Of a stretch of 64,000 nt of DNA, positions 52,730-63,757 are shown piece after piece (the first letter of the stretch is position 1; every line of letters begins with the position of its first letter). Origin of the DNA: Candidatus Melainabacteria bacterium. GTDB lineage: Bacteria; Cyanobacteriota; Vampirovibrionia; Obscuribacterales; Obscuribacteraceae. The notes beneath the pieces were generated by a model. The model was not told the origin of the DNA. It did not search any database and worked only from the letters and a program-made list of their open reading frames with translations. The DNA lies in assembly GCA_016716405.1 (NCBI GenBank), contig JADJWK010000002.1:558001-622000 (forward strand), given 5' to 3'. Made by a program: the position numbers and the translations under genes.

Positions 52730-54067
52730 TCATTTCGAGCCCAGCGGAGTGCCCATGTCGACGCTCTGCCAGCCGAGCAGCTCCATGGTCTCCTTCAATA
52801 CGGTGAAGCTTCCAGTAGCCACAATCGTCTCGCCGGGAAGGCGGCTGGCAAGCGCTTCTTCGATACCTTCAGCTACAGACTCGACGGTCTTGACGCTTAT
52901 TCCCAGCTCCCGGCACATCTTCATGATCGCCTCAGGAGAATAGGAGCTCCGGCGGGAGTGGAGCCGGCAAGCGATGACGCGGTCGTTCTTGCCCGGGAGG
53001 CTCTCGAGAAATCCCCTGGCGTCCTTGCTCTTATAGAAGCCGAGGACGAAGCAGCAACGCTTCAGTCCCAGCTGATCCAGGGCGATTCTGAGCACTCTTG
53101 CCGAGGCAGGATTATGAGCGCCGTCCAGAATAATGCCGTTCTCGTTCCCTTTCCCCTGCACGGACTGAAGCCTTCCGGGCCAGTAGATTCGTGAGAGGCT
53201 TTCCTTGAGCCGGCTCACCACTTGCCCTTCCAGAGCCGCCACCGGTTCGTCGAGGGCTTCGATCAGGCTGAGGCTGAAAAGAGCCAGGCGGCCGTTATTG
53301 CGCTGGTGGGGACCGCGCAGGGAGATGGAGTCGAGGAGCTCGTCGAGGTGCTCGCGTATCACTCCGGCAAGAAGCGTTCCGGATGCCGGTGGGGCATCTC
53401 CTGAATAGACGCGACTTCCCCTGAGCCCGGCTTGACGCAGGATCTCATCGAGGGCCGCACCCCTGGCCCGGGTGAAAACCGGAATGCCCGGTTTGATAAT
53501 GCCCGCTTTCTCCGAGGCGATCTTCTCTACCGTGTCCCCGAGAATCTGGGTGTGGTCCAGATCGACATTGGTGATTATTGTTCCCCAGACGTTGTCAGCG
53601 GCATTGGTGGCATCGAAGTTGCCGCCGAGTCCGACTTCCAGTACCTGGAAATCGCAGCCTTCTTCCTTGAAATAGATGAAAGCCATGGCCGTGAGAATCT
53701 CGAACCAGCTCAGGGGACCGAGGTCGGGGTGCGTTCGAGCGAACTCTTCGGACAGCCCCCTCACCCTCGTCACCAGCTCAGCGAAACGATCGTCGTCGAT
53801 GGCTCGGGCGTTGATATTGAGCCTTTCGTTCCAGCGCAGAAGATGGGGCCCGATGAACCGGCCCACTTTGAACCCGAGCGCCTGGAGAACCGAGTCTACT
53901 ATGGTTGCAGTGGAGCCCTTGCCATTGGTACCCCCGACATGAATCGTGGGGATTTCGTTTTGAACCGAGCCCTGCCAGGCCAGAAACGTCTTGATTCTGG
54001 CAAGGCTCGGAGACTCCACCATGGGAGCCAGGCTCTCGATGAAAGCTATCGATTCTTGATAATTCAT
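52730..54067 (-). CDS. folC: Folylpolyglutamate synthase / dihydrofolate synthase
   Basis: FolC adds glutamate to dihydropteroate and to folates. The 445-aa Mur-ligase-like enzyme has the ATP-binding HVGGTNGKGSTATI, the folate-binding SPHL-equivalent (GPHLLRWNERL), VLEVGLGGNFDATNA and DGAHNPASARVL. It is divergent from the Nudix gene, with 97 bp between starts. Confidence 0.95.
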   Translation of the reverse strand: MNYQESIAFIESLAPMVESPSLARIKTFLAWQGSVQNEIPTIHVGGTNGKGSTATIVDSVLQALGFKVGRFIGPHLLRWNERLNINARAIDDDRFAELVTRVRGLSEEFARTHPDLGPLSWFEILTAMAFIYFKEEGCDFQVLEVGLGGNFDATNAADNVWGTIITNVDLDHTQILGDTVEKIASEKAGIIKPGIPVFTRARGAALDEILRQAGLRGSRVYSGDAPPASGTLLAGVIREHLDELLDSISLRGPHQRNNGRLALFSLSLIEALDEPVAALEGQVVSRLKESLSRIYWPGRLQSVQGKGNENGIILDGAHNPASARVLRIALDQLGLKRCCFVLGFYKSKDARGFLESLPGKNDRVIACRLHSRRSSYSPEAIMKMCRELGISVKTVESVAEGIEEALASRLPGETIVATGSFTVLKETMELLGWQSVDMGTPLGSK

Positions 54068-54164
54068 GACCCTTTATTCTTGCACACACCCTTGTAGGCA
54101 ATATGGCGTTTTATCCGATACTATGGGGCGTGTCCAACTCTTGTGGAGCCAGCGGAGCCCGACG

Positions 54165-54725
54165 GTGACTTTATTTACCCTGAAAGACAGGATCAAGACC
54201 GAGCGCATTCACGATGGTCACATCATCAATTTACGGATTGATACTTTGCAGGTCGCGGATGGCACCACCGTTCTTCGAGAGGTGATCGAGCATAACGGCG
54301 GTGTCGTGATCGCTGCTCAGAATGCCGAGAACGAGCTTCTTCTCGTGCGGCAGTACCGATATTCGCTCGACCAGACGATCATCGAGCTGCCGGCCGGGCG
54401 TATAGAGAAAGGTGAAGATCCTTTACTTGCTGCTCAGAGAGAGTTAATCGAGGAGACCGGTTTCAGAGCGAGCCAGTGGCGAACCCTAACCAGTCTCTAC
54501 TCGGCGCCGGGGTTCTGCGATGAGGTCCTCTACCTCTATCACGCCAGAGAGCTTGCTTTCGAGGGCAAGAATCTCGACATGGACGAAGAGACGGATGTTG
54601 TAAAGCTGTCGGTCGATGAAGCCTGGTCTATGGTGGAGAAGGGCGCGATCAGGGATGCCAAGACCGTTGCGGGAATTGCCTTTTGCCGGCTTGTTAATTC
54701 TCCGGCCCCGGGCGGTCGCGCTTGA
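54165..54725 (+). CDS. Nudix hydrolase, ADP-ribose pyrophosphatase type
   Basis: This 186-aa protein has a complete Nudix box (AGRIEKGEDPLLAAQRELIE followed by ETG) and the ADP-ribose pyrophosphatase features QYRYSLDQTIIELPAG before it and SAPGFCDEVLYLYHA after it. It probably hydrolyses ADP-ribose or a similar nucleotide sugar. The GTG at 54165 with GGAG upstream gives the family start; the frame is open further upstream without similarity. Confidence 0.9.
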   Translation: MTLFTLKDRIKTERIHDGHIINLRIDTLQVADGTTVLREVIEHNGGVVIAAQNAENELLLVRQYRYSLDQTIIELPAGRIEKGEDPLLAAQRELIEETGFRASQWRTLTSLYSAPGFCDEVLYLYHARELAFEGKNLDMDEETDVVKLSVDEAWSMVEKGAIRDAKTVAGIAFCRLVNSPAPGGRA

Positions 54726-54837
54726 GTCATGCGCGGTAACCCGAAATCAATCCCGGATGCTATACTGGCGGGCGTTGGTGAGGACATTGAAGCTTAACTA
54801 AATTCAAGGTCCGGTCAGGAGATACTCGAGGTGGAAG

Positions 54838-55083
54838 ATGGCTAAAAAAGAACAACAGGATTCGGGATTGTCCTTTCCGGTAACTGCCATGATGGTGCTG
54901 GCGGTGCTGGGCGCGGTGGTCAGCGGAGCCTCCTTCGAAATCATCAAACACTGGCCGCTTCCTGTATCGGTCGATCCTTACTTCGGTTTCGCCGGGGGTG
55001 CCGTCTGGGGCGCGATAGTGGGAGCGATATCCGGTCTGGCACTGGGTTTTCTGACCGACGAGAGACATTTCGGCGATTCTTAG
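54838..55083 (+). CDS. Small two-helix membrane protein
   Basis: This 81-aa protein has two hydrophobic segments (about 14-36 and 49-72), the second glycine/alanine-rich (FAGGAVWGAIVGAISGLAL). No family is known to me. It precedes the alpha/beta hydrolase gene by 4 bp, so the two are likely co-translated. Confidence 0.7.
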   Translation: MAKKEQQDSGLSFPVTAMMVLAVLGAVVSGASFEIIKHWPLPVSVDPYFGFAGGAVWGAIVGAISGLALGFLTDERHFGDS

Positions 55084-55087
55084 ACCA

Positions 55088-56311
55088 GTGCGGTTCAGTC
55101 ATTTCGGAGTGCGAGGAGCTCTGCTCCTCGTACTTTTGTTTCTGGCGTCTCTATCGCCGGGCACCGGCAGCGAGATGGCACCACCTGGAGGTGGTGTCGC
55201 CTGCGGTGCTAAAGCAGGAGCCGGCTCTCCGGCGGCCGAGCTTCTCAGGGGCGCCAGTGTCGGCTACCGTATCCGAGAGCTTCGTCATGAGGGTGCCCGG
55301 TCTTATTCTTATAAGGTGGCACTCTGGTATCCGACCGGGGCGTCCGAGAAGGACTATGAGTACATCCTGGGAGCCGCCAAGCTCAAGACCAGGCTTGCCG
55401 TGAATTCCCCTGTCGAGAAGGGCGCGCATCCGCTGGTGGTTTACTGTCATGGTGCCGCAGGCTGCGGGAACGCCTCCTTCTTTCTCGCCGAGGCTCTGGC
55501 CAGGAAAGGCTATATAGTTGCGGCTCCGGACTTTCACGACCGGGAGTTCTCGTCCCGGATCGCCACCCCGGTACCGAGGTCGAAGGAAAGATCGAAGCGG
55601 ATCTGGGATTTCATCTATTTCTTGAGAGACACCGGGCTGTCGAGCCGATCCCGGTGGGGGCGCACTGCGTACAGCTACCGACCGATCCAGACCGGCGAGA
55701 CCATCGATTTCCTTCTGGCGGAAAATCTGAGCGCCTCCTCGCCCTTCGCCTCCCGAATCGACCCGGGCAGAATCGCCCTGATCGGGCATTCCTTCGGGGC
55801 CTGGACTGCACTTCTTGTAGCCGGTGCAGACCCTTCTTATGCCAGGGACGATATCAGAGCTGTCATTTCTCTTTCCGGCCCGGCTAACCATCAGGTCTAC
55901 AGTGTCTGTGGAAGAAACGATCTGGCCTCGATCAAAATTCCGGTCATGTTTCAATTCGGCGGCCGGGAGAAGCTCATCAAGCGAGGAGCGGGAGATCTTT
56001 ATTTGTTCAAGATGGCTAACCCTCCGAAGATCCTGGCTTCCATCGACGAGGCGAGTCATTTTGATTTCGCCGGCGGCATTCCTCCCGAGTTTGATACCGC
56101 CCGTGATTACATAGCCGCCTCCCCGCGCCGGGCGGCTCTGACGAACCTCTGTTTTCGTTTCCTCGAGACCTGTTTACGCAATCGTCCTCTCGATCCGGTG
56201 CTCCGGAAAAGCTCCCAGGGAGTCTCGATCATCGATTCCTCTTTGAGAAATTTACAAGACGTTGGTCATCTCGGGACCTCGGGTCCGAACCGGGGCTGGC
56301 TCGCACACTGA
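55088..56311 (+). CDS. Exported alpha/beta hydrolase (PAF-acetylhydrolase/dienelactone hydrolase type)
   Basis: This 407-aa protein has a signal peptide (LLLVLLFLASLSPGTGS), the oxyanion motif YCHGAAG and the nucleophile elbow ALIGHSFGAWTA. A C-terminal His lies in ASHFDFAGG, and the Asp is likely in the preceding beta strand region. The layout fits secreted esterase/lipase families close to PAF acetylhydrolase. The GTG start lies 4 bp after the small membrane protein stop. Confidence 0.82.
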   Translation: MRFSHFGVRGALLLVLLFLASLSPGTGSEMAPPGGGVACGAKAGAGSPAAELLRGASVGYRIRELRHEGARSYSYKVALWYPTGASEKDYEYILGAAKLKTRLAVNSPVEKGAHPLVVYCHGAAGCGNASFFLAEALARKGYIVAAPDFHDREFSSRIATPVPRSKERSKRIWDFIYFLRDTGLSSRSRWGRTAYSYRPIQTGETIDFLLAENLSASSPFASRIDPGRIALIGHSFGAWTALLVAGADPSYARDDIRAVISLSGPANHQVYSVCGRNDLASIKIPVMFQFGGREKLIKRGAGDLYLFKMANPPKILASIDEASHFDFAGGIPPEFDTARDYIAASPRRAALTNLCFRFLETCLRNRPLDPVLRKSSQGVSIIDSSLRNLQDVGHLGTSGPNRGWLAH

Positions 56312-56444
56312 AATCGCCGGCTGGTCGGGTTGCAGGGCATATAATAATCAGACTTCTTACTTAAACTATCGAAAAAGATTCCGCATAACGATATTTTTTG
56401 GAGTGACTGTGGTGAAGTATTGATACCCAACCCTTTGTTAGTTC

Positions 56445-59400
56445 ATGAATTCAGGCAACTTACAGCAGCAGGATGTTAACGCCGCTCTGGCCAGGGCGGA
56501 ATCGCTGTTCGGCGAGCAGCGATTCGAAGACGCCGCTGCGGTCTATATCCAGGTCCTGAGCACCCTGGAGATGATTCACGGGCCGACCAGCCCGGAGCTT
56601 GCTTATCCGCTTCAAAAGCTGGGTGATAGCTTTCATGTTCTCAATCGTTTTCGTGACTCCCTTCCCGTTTATCAAAGACTCCTGTCTATAGGGCATCAAA
56701 TCCTGGGGAGCAACCATCCGGATATGCTCAATCTCATGGTCAAGATAGCCCGGACCCAGGAGTCCATCGGAAGCTATCAGGACTCCAGGCGTACCTACGA
56801 GACTGTGCTGAGCGCCATGGAGTCTACTCTTGGACCGGGTCATGAGATGGTGCTGAGGACAAGGCAGGGGTATGAAGGGCTTCTTGCCAGGATCGAGGAT
56901 AATCGCAGGGCGGCCCAGGCATGGAAGGAGAGCACTCCTGCCCCTCAGGGGGATCTGCCGTCTGATAACCTCTCGGGCGTACCCGCGCCCGGAATGCCCG
57001 GAGTTCCGGGAATGCCCGGAACACCCGGAATGCCCGGAATGTCCGGAGCGCCCGGAATGCCTGGAGCGCCAGGAATGCCAGGAATGCCCGGAGTTCCGGG
57101 AATGTCCGGAACTCCCGGAATGCCCGGAGCGCCCGGAGCGCCCGGAGCGCCCGGAGCGCCAGGAACGCAGGCACCCGGAATGCCCGGAGTACCGGGTATG
57201 GGGGCGCCCGGAATGCCTGGAGCGCCCGGAATGCCAGGAATGCCCGGAGTACCGGGTATGGGGGCGCCCGGAATGCCTGGAGCGCCCGGAATGCCAGGAA
57301 TGCCCGGAGCGCCAGGAACGCAGGCACCCGGAATGCCCGGAGCGCCCGGAATGCCAGGAATGCCCGGAGCGCCAGGAACGCAGGCACCCGTAATGCCCGG
57401 AATGCCCGAAACACCCGGAATGCCCGGAGCGCCCGGAATGCCAGAACTGCCGGTGCCCGGAGGACCAACCCCTAATAACGGCTCCAATCAACCCTGGGGA
57501 CCCCCGCAACCGCAGCCGCCAGCTCCACCGTCCCAGCCACTGCCGAGTTTTCCCCCTCGACCGGACGAAGCTCCCCCGTGGGGACCTCCCCAATCCGGCA
57601 ACGTCAACCAGTCCGGGGTGATCTCGACGCAGCCTTCTCCGGGCATGCAGCAGCAGAATATGCCGCCTCAGAATTTGCCGCCGGGGCAGCCCGGATTTCC
57701 GGGAGTGCCCGGCGAAGCTGGATTCAGGAATGATTCAGGACCGGGGATGATCCCGAACCCGGCCGGCATCGAGAACATGCAAGAACCGTATCCGCAGCCA
57801 GCTCAAACTCAGCCTTCTTCTGCCGGCGCACCGGATTTCGCACCGCAGGCAGAGCAGGTCCCCAGCTTCATGCCTCCGGTCCCGCCTCCCAAGACTCCGT
57901 CTATGGCCTCGCAGGAGGGGATCTTCGAAGGTGAGGGTCAGCCGTCCTGGATGCCGCCTGTTCCGGCTCCCAAGAATCCGCAACCACCGGTGCCACCACG
58001 TCGAAACGATCCGAGCAATGATCCCTATCTCGATCACCTCGCGTCCAGAGTCAACGATCTTCACTCGCAGCAGGGAACCGGTCCTCAATCTCCGATCCAC
58101 AACATATTCGCCCAGAGACAGGACGGTCCCGGTGGACCAGGTTCGGCGCAGGACGATTCCGGCTGGCATGATGGGGGCAGCATTCCCATGGCTCGGCAAG
58201 AGTCCTTCGAGAGCGGCTCTCAACGCTCGGTTCGCAAGGGCGGCCCTCCCATAGCCGAGGACGGTCATCAGGACGGTTTCGAGGAGGAGTATGACGATCA
58301 GGAATCCAGCACTGTGCTCGCCCTGCGGGAGATCAGCGCTTCGCGTGATGTAGTGAGCAAGAGCGATGGCATGGTCTCGGCGATCAGATCCTTGAAAGAG
58401 TTTCTGATACCGACCCTTGTTCTTCTGTTTCTCATTGGCGGGGGTGTTTTTCTTTACATGAACAACCCCATCAAGCCGCCCGAGTTCGTGAAACCGGCAG
58501 TGGTGGCAGAGGATGTGGCTCTCGGTCCCTCCGAGATCTACATGACTCCATGCGGTTCCATGCGCGTATCGATCGGTTCGTCCGGGCGTTGCGTGATCAA
58601 TGACGACAATCTCGGCATGCACCTTCCCTATATGGTCTATGACAGCTCCGTAACAGCTATGGCTCTGCAGTGGATCGATTCGGTGATGGAGCGCCAGTTC
58701 TGGTTCGTCGAGATACCGGAAGGATTGCGCTCCGAGTCCGGGGTCGTTCTCTACAAGATGGACTCTCCGGACGCGAAGGTCCTGATGACCGCCCGCGACC
58801 TCTATCAGAAGGTCGGCAATTTCTATCTCGGTACCGGTAGTTTTCCGAGCGAGCTCGTGAAGAATTCAGAGAGCCAGTTCAAGTATCTCAATCCGTTCAC
58901 CAATGCTCAGGAAGATTTGAAGATCTACTCGGTTCGTTATGAGGTGTTCAAGGACAAGCCTGTTCGAGAGTTTCTCATGACCGACGGCCTGATCGCCGGT
59001 GAGAAGCCGCCGACGAGGGGGCAGATCGTCGCCTATGCGATGCTCAAGCTCGATCCGGATCACAAGTTCACCACGACCGCCTTCTATATAAGGGCGGCCA
59101 ACCGGAACGGTCAGTTCTTCCAGACTCGGAAAGGGGGCGAGGTGCTTCTTTTCGGCTGGAATGGTCGCGAGGCCGCCGGTAACGACAAGCCGATGAATAC
59201 CGACTCGAGAGTCTATGTCCCTCATAAGTCGACCAAGGTCTGGCTGGCACGTAATCAATTCCTGCCTATCTTCTTCATTCACTTCTCGGTTCCGATAGTG
59301 CTGGCTATGGCGGCGGGCTTGCTCTTCTGGCGCTCGTTGATGGTCAGACCGGGCCAGAACAAGAACAATCCGGTCAACAAGTCGTTCCGTCTGGCTTCCT

Positions 59401-59459
59401 ATGTCTTCATGATCATCACGGCTTTCGTGGTCGGAGCGCAGTATTTCCTCTGGCGCTAG
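56445..59459 (+). CDS. Membrane protein with TPRs and collagen-like Gly-X-Y region
   Basis: This 1004-aa protein has an N-terminal TPR pair (about 5-150) and a Gly-X-Y region (about 178-345) with mostly GMP, GAP and GVP triplets. A long Pro-rich segment follows, then a membrane helix (about 653-673). A globular extracytoplasmic domain (about 690-930) follows, and two membrane helices close the protein. The TPRs would face the cytoplasm. Bacterial Gly-X-Y runs can form triple helices, suggesting a trimer. It has no close known relative. Confidence 0.8.
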   Translation: MNSGNLQQQDVNAALARAESLFGEQRFEDAAAVYIQVLSTLEMIHGPTSPELAYPLQKLGDSFHVLNRFRDSLPVYQRLLSIGHQILGSNHPDMLNLMVKIARTQESIGSYQDSRRTYETVLSAMESTLGPGHEMVLRTRQGYEGLLARIEDNRRAAQAWKESTPAPQGDLPSDNLSGVPAPGMPGVPGMPGTPGMPGMSGAPGMPGAPGMPGMPGVPGMSGTPGMPGAPGAPGAPGAPGTQAPGMPGVPGMGAPGMPGAPGMPGMPGVPGMGAPGMPGAPGMPGMPGAPGTQAPGMPGAPGMPGMPGAPGTQAPVMPGMPETPGMPGAPGMPELPVPGGPTPNNGSNQPWGPPQPQPPAPPSQPLPSFPPRPDEAPPWGPPQSGNVNQSGVISTQPSPGMQQQNMPPQNLPPGQPGFPGVPGEAGFRNDSGPGMIPNPAGIENMQEPYPQPAQTQPSSAGAPDFAPQAEQVPSFMPPVPPPKTPSMASQEGIFEGEGQPSWMPPVPAPKNPQPPVPPRRNDPSNDPYLDHLASRVNDLHSQQGTGPQSPIHNIFAQRQDGPGGPGSAQDDSGWHDGGSIPMARQESFESGSQRSVRKGGPPIAEDGHQDGFEEEYDDQESSTVLALREISASRDVVSKSDGMVSAIRSLKEFLIPTLVLLFLIGGGVFLYMNNPIKPPEFVKPAVVAEDVALGPSEIYMTPCGSMRVSIGSSGRCVINDDNLGMHLPYMVYDSSVTAMALQWIDSVMERQFWFVEIPEGLRSESGVVLYKMDSPDAKVLMTARDLYQKVGNFYLGTGSFPSELVKNSESQFKYLNPFTNAQEDLKIYSVRYEVFKDKPVREFLMTDGLIAGEKPPTRGQIVAYAMLKLDPDHKFTTTAFYIRAANRNGQFFQTRKGGEVLLFGWNGREAAGNDKPMNTDSRVYVPHKSTKVWLARNQFLPIFFIHFSVPIVLAMAAGLLFWRSLMVRPGQNKNNPVNKSFRLASYVFMIITAFVVGAQYFLWR
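56986..57470 (+). repeat. Collagen-like coding repeat
   Basis: A dense array of 9-bp units such as GGAATGCCC and GGAGCGCCC also contains larger duplicated blocks; about 60 bp around GTACCGGGTATGGGGGCGCC occurs twice, near 57187 and 57248. It encodes Gly-X-Y triplets and is prone to copy-number change. Confidence 0.9.
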
Positions 59460-59491
59460 AATAGAAGGTCTCGCCCTGCCAGGAGACATAG

Positions 59492-60031
59492 ATGACTGCC
59501 AGAAGTAAGCTCATTGCACTTGTATCGCTCCTTTTCATTACCAGCCTCTTTCATCCGGCTTTTGCCGAGAGCACCGGCGAGAAGATTGCCAGCGCTGCCC
59601 GTGATTGTGTCGGCAAGGAGATGTGGAGGACCGGATACGGTCTCAAGTCCGGGGGGCTCGGCTGCGCGGCTTCGGTCAGCAATGTTCTCAAGGTCGCCGG
59701 GGTAAAGCACGTCGGCAGCCCGGTGACGCTCTATATGCGCCGTCAGATCCTCAAGGGACGACCTGAGGCCAGCGAATATGTAATCAAAAATGGCGGCGAT
59801 GATCCGATCGACGATGGCGCGGTGCGGAAGAATGCCAGACCAGGTGACGTTCTGGTTGCGTTCATGGATCCCCTGCCCCGGGGCAATATCGGTCCCAAAG
59901 CCCATTGCGGGATAATCGGCCCGAACGGGAGTGTCTTCACCAATGACTGGAACGATGGTGTCTGGAAGAACTCGGACATCCACACTTATTTCGACTCATA
60001 CCGCTATATCAGGGTTCTCAGAATTCCCTAG
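59492..60031 (+). CDS. Secreted NlpC/P60-like cysteine peptidase
   Basis: This 179-aa protein has a signal peptide (cleavage near HPAFA). Candidate active-site residues are Cys in GGLGCAASVSNVL and His in KAHCGIIG, with the beta hairpin that follows. This matches the NlpC/P60 superfamily, whose members cut peptidoglycan peptides. The ATG follows AGGAG at a good distance. It lies 32 bp after the collagen-like gene on the same strand. Confidence 0.78.
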   Translation: MTARSKLIALVSLLFITSLFHPAFAESTGEKIASAARDCVGKEMWRTGYGLKSGGLGCAASVSNVLKVAGVKHVGSPVTLYMRRQILKGRPEASEYVIKNGGDDPIDDGAVRKNARPGDVLVAFMDPLPRGNIGPKAHCGIIGPNGSVFTNDWNDGVWKNSDIHTYFDSYRYIRVLRIP

Positions 60032-60054
60032 AACGATGTCCCTGGCTCCCGGGC

Positions 60055-60975
60055 TCAATTTGTATCCGGCACGCACCAGAAACGGCACTCGCCTATGGTG
60101 ACTATCGCTGCCTCCAGCCCTTCGGTGCTGCCCCTTCGAATCGAGCCTCGAAACATCTCCTCGGGCAGCCTGCTCGATTCGATGCTTCGCATGAACAATG
60201 CCGGATTGGCGTTGGTAAGGACGACTCGAAATCGGCTTCTCTTCTGCTGCTTGCCTGACTGGCTGACGACCACCAGCTCGCCCACCGTATACGGCTGACG
60301 GACGAATATCAGCTTTACCTGGCATTCTTGAGGCGGCCGGTGATGATAGATGTATGTGGCGAATCGAGCCCAGGCGGAACTGTGGAAAAAGAGAATGACC
60401 TTGAAAAGGAGGCCGATGATTAAGAGGACGATGCCTGCTACCGCAAGAGTGACAAAAGCCGATATCGGCCGGTTGGACTCGACGCTTTGAACGAACCCCA
60501 GCATGAAGATGATTACAGTCATGGTCTGGATTATCATCTTGATTGCCTTGGTCCTGGCCGTGAAATCCTGATGGACCTTTTGTTTCTTCCATTCCTTCGC
60601 TGAGTTCTTATTCTTCTTCCCGGGTGGAGCTTTTGCTATTTCGGCTTTCTTAGCTTCGGAAATTTTTTTCTCGGTCTTCTTCGGATCAGCCTTCTTTTTC
60701 GTCCTGGTGTCGCTTTTCGCCTTTTCTAAGGAGGTTCGTGCCGGTTCTGGCTCTCGTTTCAGCGGCTCTTGATCCGCTTCGGGCGCGAAGTTGGCCTGCA
60801 CCTCGACCGCCTTGCGGGCTTCCTCGGATCCGGAATCCGGATGCGCTCCGGCGGTGGGCTGCTGTCTGGGCTCGAAACTGTACTGGAGCGGCGCCTGGGG
60901 CGAGCCAGCGCAACGTGAGCAGATAAATCCGTCACCGTCGACCGCCTGTCCGCAATAGGCACAGTCAGCGGGCAT
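60055..60975 (-). CDS. Zinc-ribbon membrane protein of unknown function
   Basis: This 306-aa protein has an N-terminal four-Cys zinc ribbon (CAYCGQAVDGDGFICSRC), a Lys/Glu-rich linker (about 70-135), two membrane helices (about 148-165 and 172-195) and a C-terminal soluble domain with LIFVRQPYTVGELVVV. No family was recognised. It starts 6 bp after the TPR gene that precedes it, so the two form an operon. Confidence 0.68.
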   Translation of the reverse strand: MPADCAYCGQAVDGDGFICSRCAGSPQAPLQYSFEPRQQPTAGAHPDSGSEEARKAVEVQANFAPEADQEPLKREPEPARTSLEKAKSDTRTKKKADPKKTEKKISEAKKAEIAKAPPGKKNKNSAKEWKKQKVHQDFTARTKAIKMIIQTMTVIIFMLGFVQSVESNRPISAFVTLAVAGIVLLIIGLLFKVILFFHSSAWARFATYIYHHRPPQECQVKLIFVRQPYTVGELVVVSQSGKQQKRSRFRVVLTNANPALFMRSIESSRLPEEMFRGSIRRGSTEGLEAAIVTIGECRFWCVPDTN

Positions 60976-60981
60976 CGTCTC

Positions 60982-61599
60982 TTACTTGTTTTTTTCTTCG
61001 ATAGTCTTGGCGAAGTTCGCCATCTGATCGGCAGTGGGCTCGCGTCCGGTCTTCCGCAGAAGATGGGCGAAATTCTTGAGGATATGCACCAGCTCTATGT
61101 GGTCCGGGCCGAAAACTTTGTTCTTTATCTCCAGAGCCTGCTTGTAGAAATCCTCCGCCTGCGGATACTTCTTCTGAGCATGCTGGAGCATGCCGAGCTG
61201 ATAGAGCACGCTTCCGACTTCCCTGCTGTTTCGACCGCAGACCTCCTCACGAATAGCCAGGGACTTCTTGAAATTCTGCTCAGCCTCGGCATATTTGTTC
61301 TGCTTGAAATAAATCACTGCCAGGTTGTTGTAGCAGGTGGCGAGATCCCTGTCCTTGGGGGCGAGATTGGCTTCCCTGATGGCTAGCGCTTCTTTGTAGA
61401 GGGTTTCCGCCTTGGCATGCTGGCCCATTCTAAAAGCCACCAGGGCAAGGTTGTCGACGCTCATGGCATAACGCCCGTCATTCTTGCCGTAGCTCTCGGC
61501 TTCAGTGAGGGCTGATTGCCAGTGTCTCTCGGCGTCCCTGAGGTTGTTGTCCTCCATCGCCTTGAGCGCCGTCGTCTTGTGTTCGGTAAAGGTGGGCAT
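60982..61599 (-). CDS. Kinesin-light-chain-type TPR protein
   Basis: This 205-aa protein has about four 42-residue TPRs (for example AETLYKEALAIREANLAPKD, AEQNFKKSLAIREEVCGRNS, AEDFYKQALEIKNKVFGPDH). There is no signal peptide, so it is a cytoplasmic scaffold. It is the first gene of the pair with the zinc-ribbon protein. Confidence 0.85.
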   Translation of the reverse strand: MPTFTEHKTTALKAMEDNNLRDAERHWQSALTEAESYGKNDGRYAMSVDNLALVAFRMGQHAKAETLYKEALAIREANLAPKDRDLATCYNNLAVIYFKQNKYAEAEQNFKKSLAIREEVCGRNSREVGSVLYQLGMLQHAQKKYPQAEDFYKQALEIKNKVFGPDHIELVHILKNFAHLLRKTGREPTADQMANFAKTIEEKNK

Positions 61600-61709
61600 G
61601 CCCTTGTTTTCCCCTTATGTTCTATACCTTACCCACCTATTCTAATCTGTATAACAGGAAGACCTTCAATCCCGAGAAAAAAGCGGTAATATAGGCACTT
61701 CGCAAGCAG

Positions 61710-61735
61710 AACGCTTGTCAAGCGAGCGTTGTTTT
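61710..61735 (+). promoter_or_regulatory. Hairpin in the leader of the acetyl-CoA-synthetase-type gene
   Basis: AACGCT/AGCGTT pairs around a 9-nt loop and is followed by GTTTTC, about 55 bp before the ATG. It could be a weak terminator or attenuator in the leader. The alternative inner stem CGCTTG/CAAGCG could form instead. Confidence 0.3.
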
Positions 61736-61787
61736 CGGGGCCGCAGAGGCTCGCCGGACGCTCATCCGAATTCTGGAGGTGCACTAA

Positions 61788-63611
<1,824 letters not shown>

Positions 63612-63757
63612 GACCCTGACCATTAGATGATTCTTCCGTACACAGCCTCCGGCAGGCTGTATTCTAGAGCTGTGGCGGATTGCGTGTATATTTGATAGAT
63701 ATGCGCCGTCCGTCCGGGCGATGGTTTCCGTTTTTCATCCCGGACCTCTTTCTATAT

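Noticed and set aside
56824..57593. Several long open frames antisense to the collagen-like region
   Set aside because: They are caused by the 9-bp repeat, which leaves all frames open; only the plus-strand frame continues into recognisable domains.
63642..63660. Terminator after the acetyl-CoA-synthetase-type gene
   Set aside because: A 7-bp stem (ACAGCCT/AGGCTGT) is present but there is no T-run after it, so it was not called.
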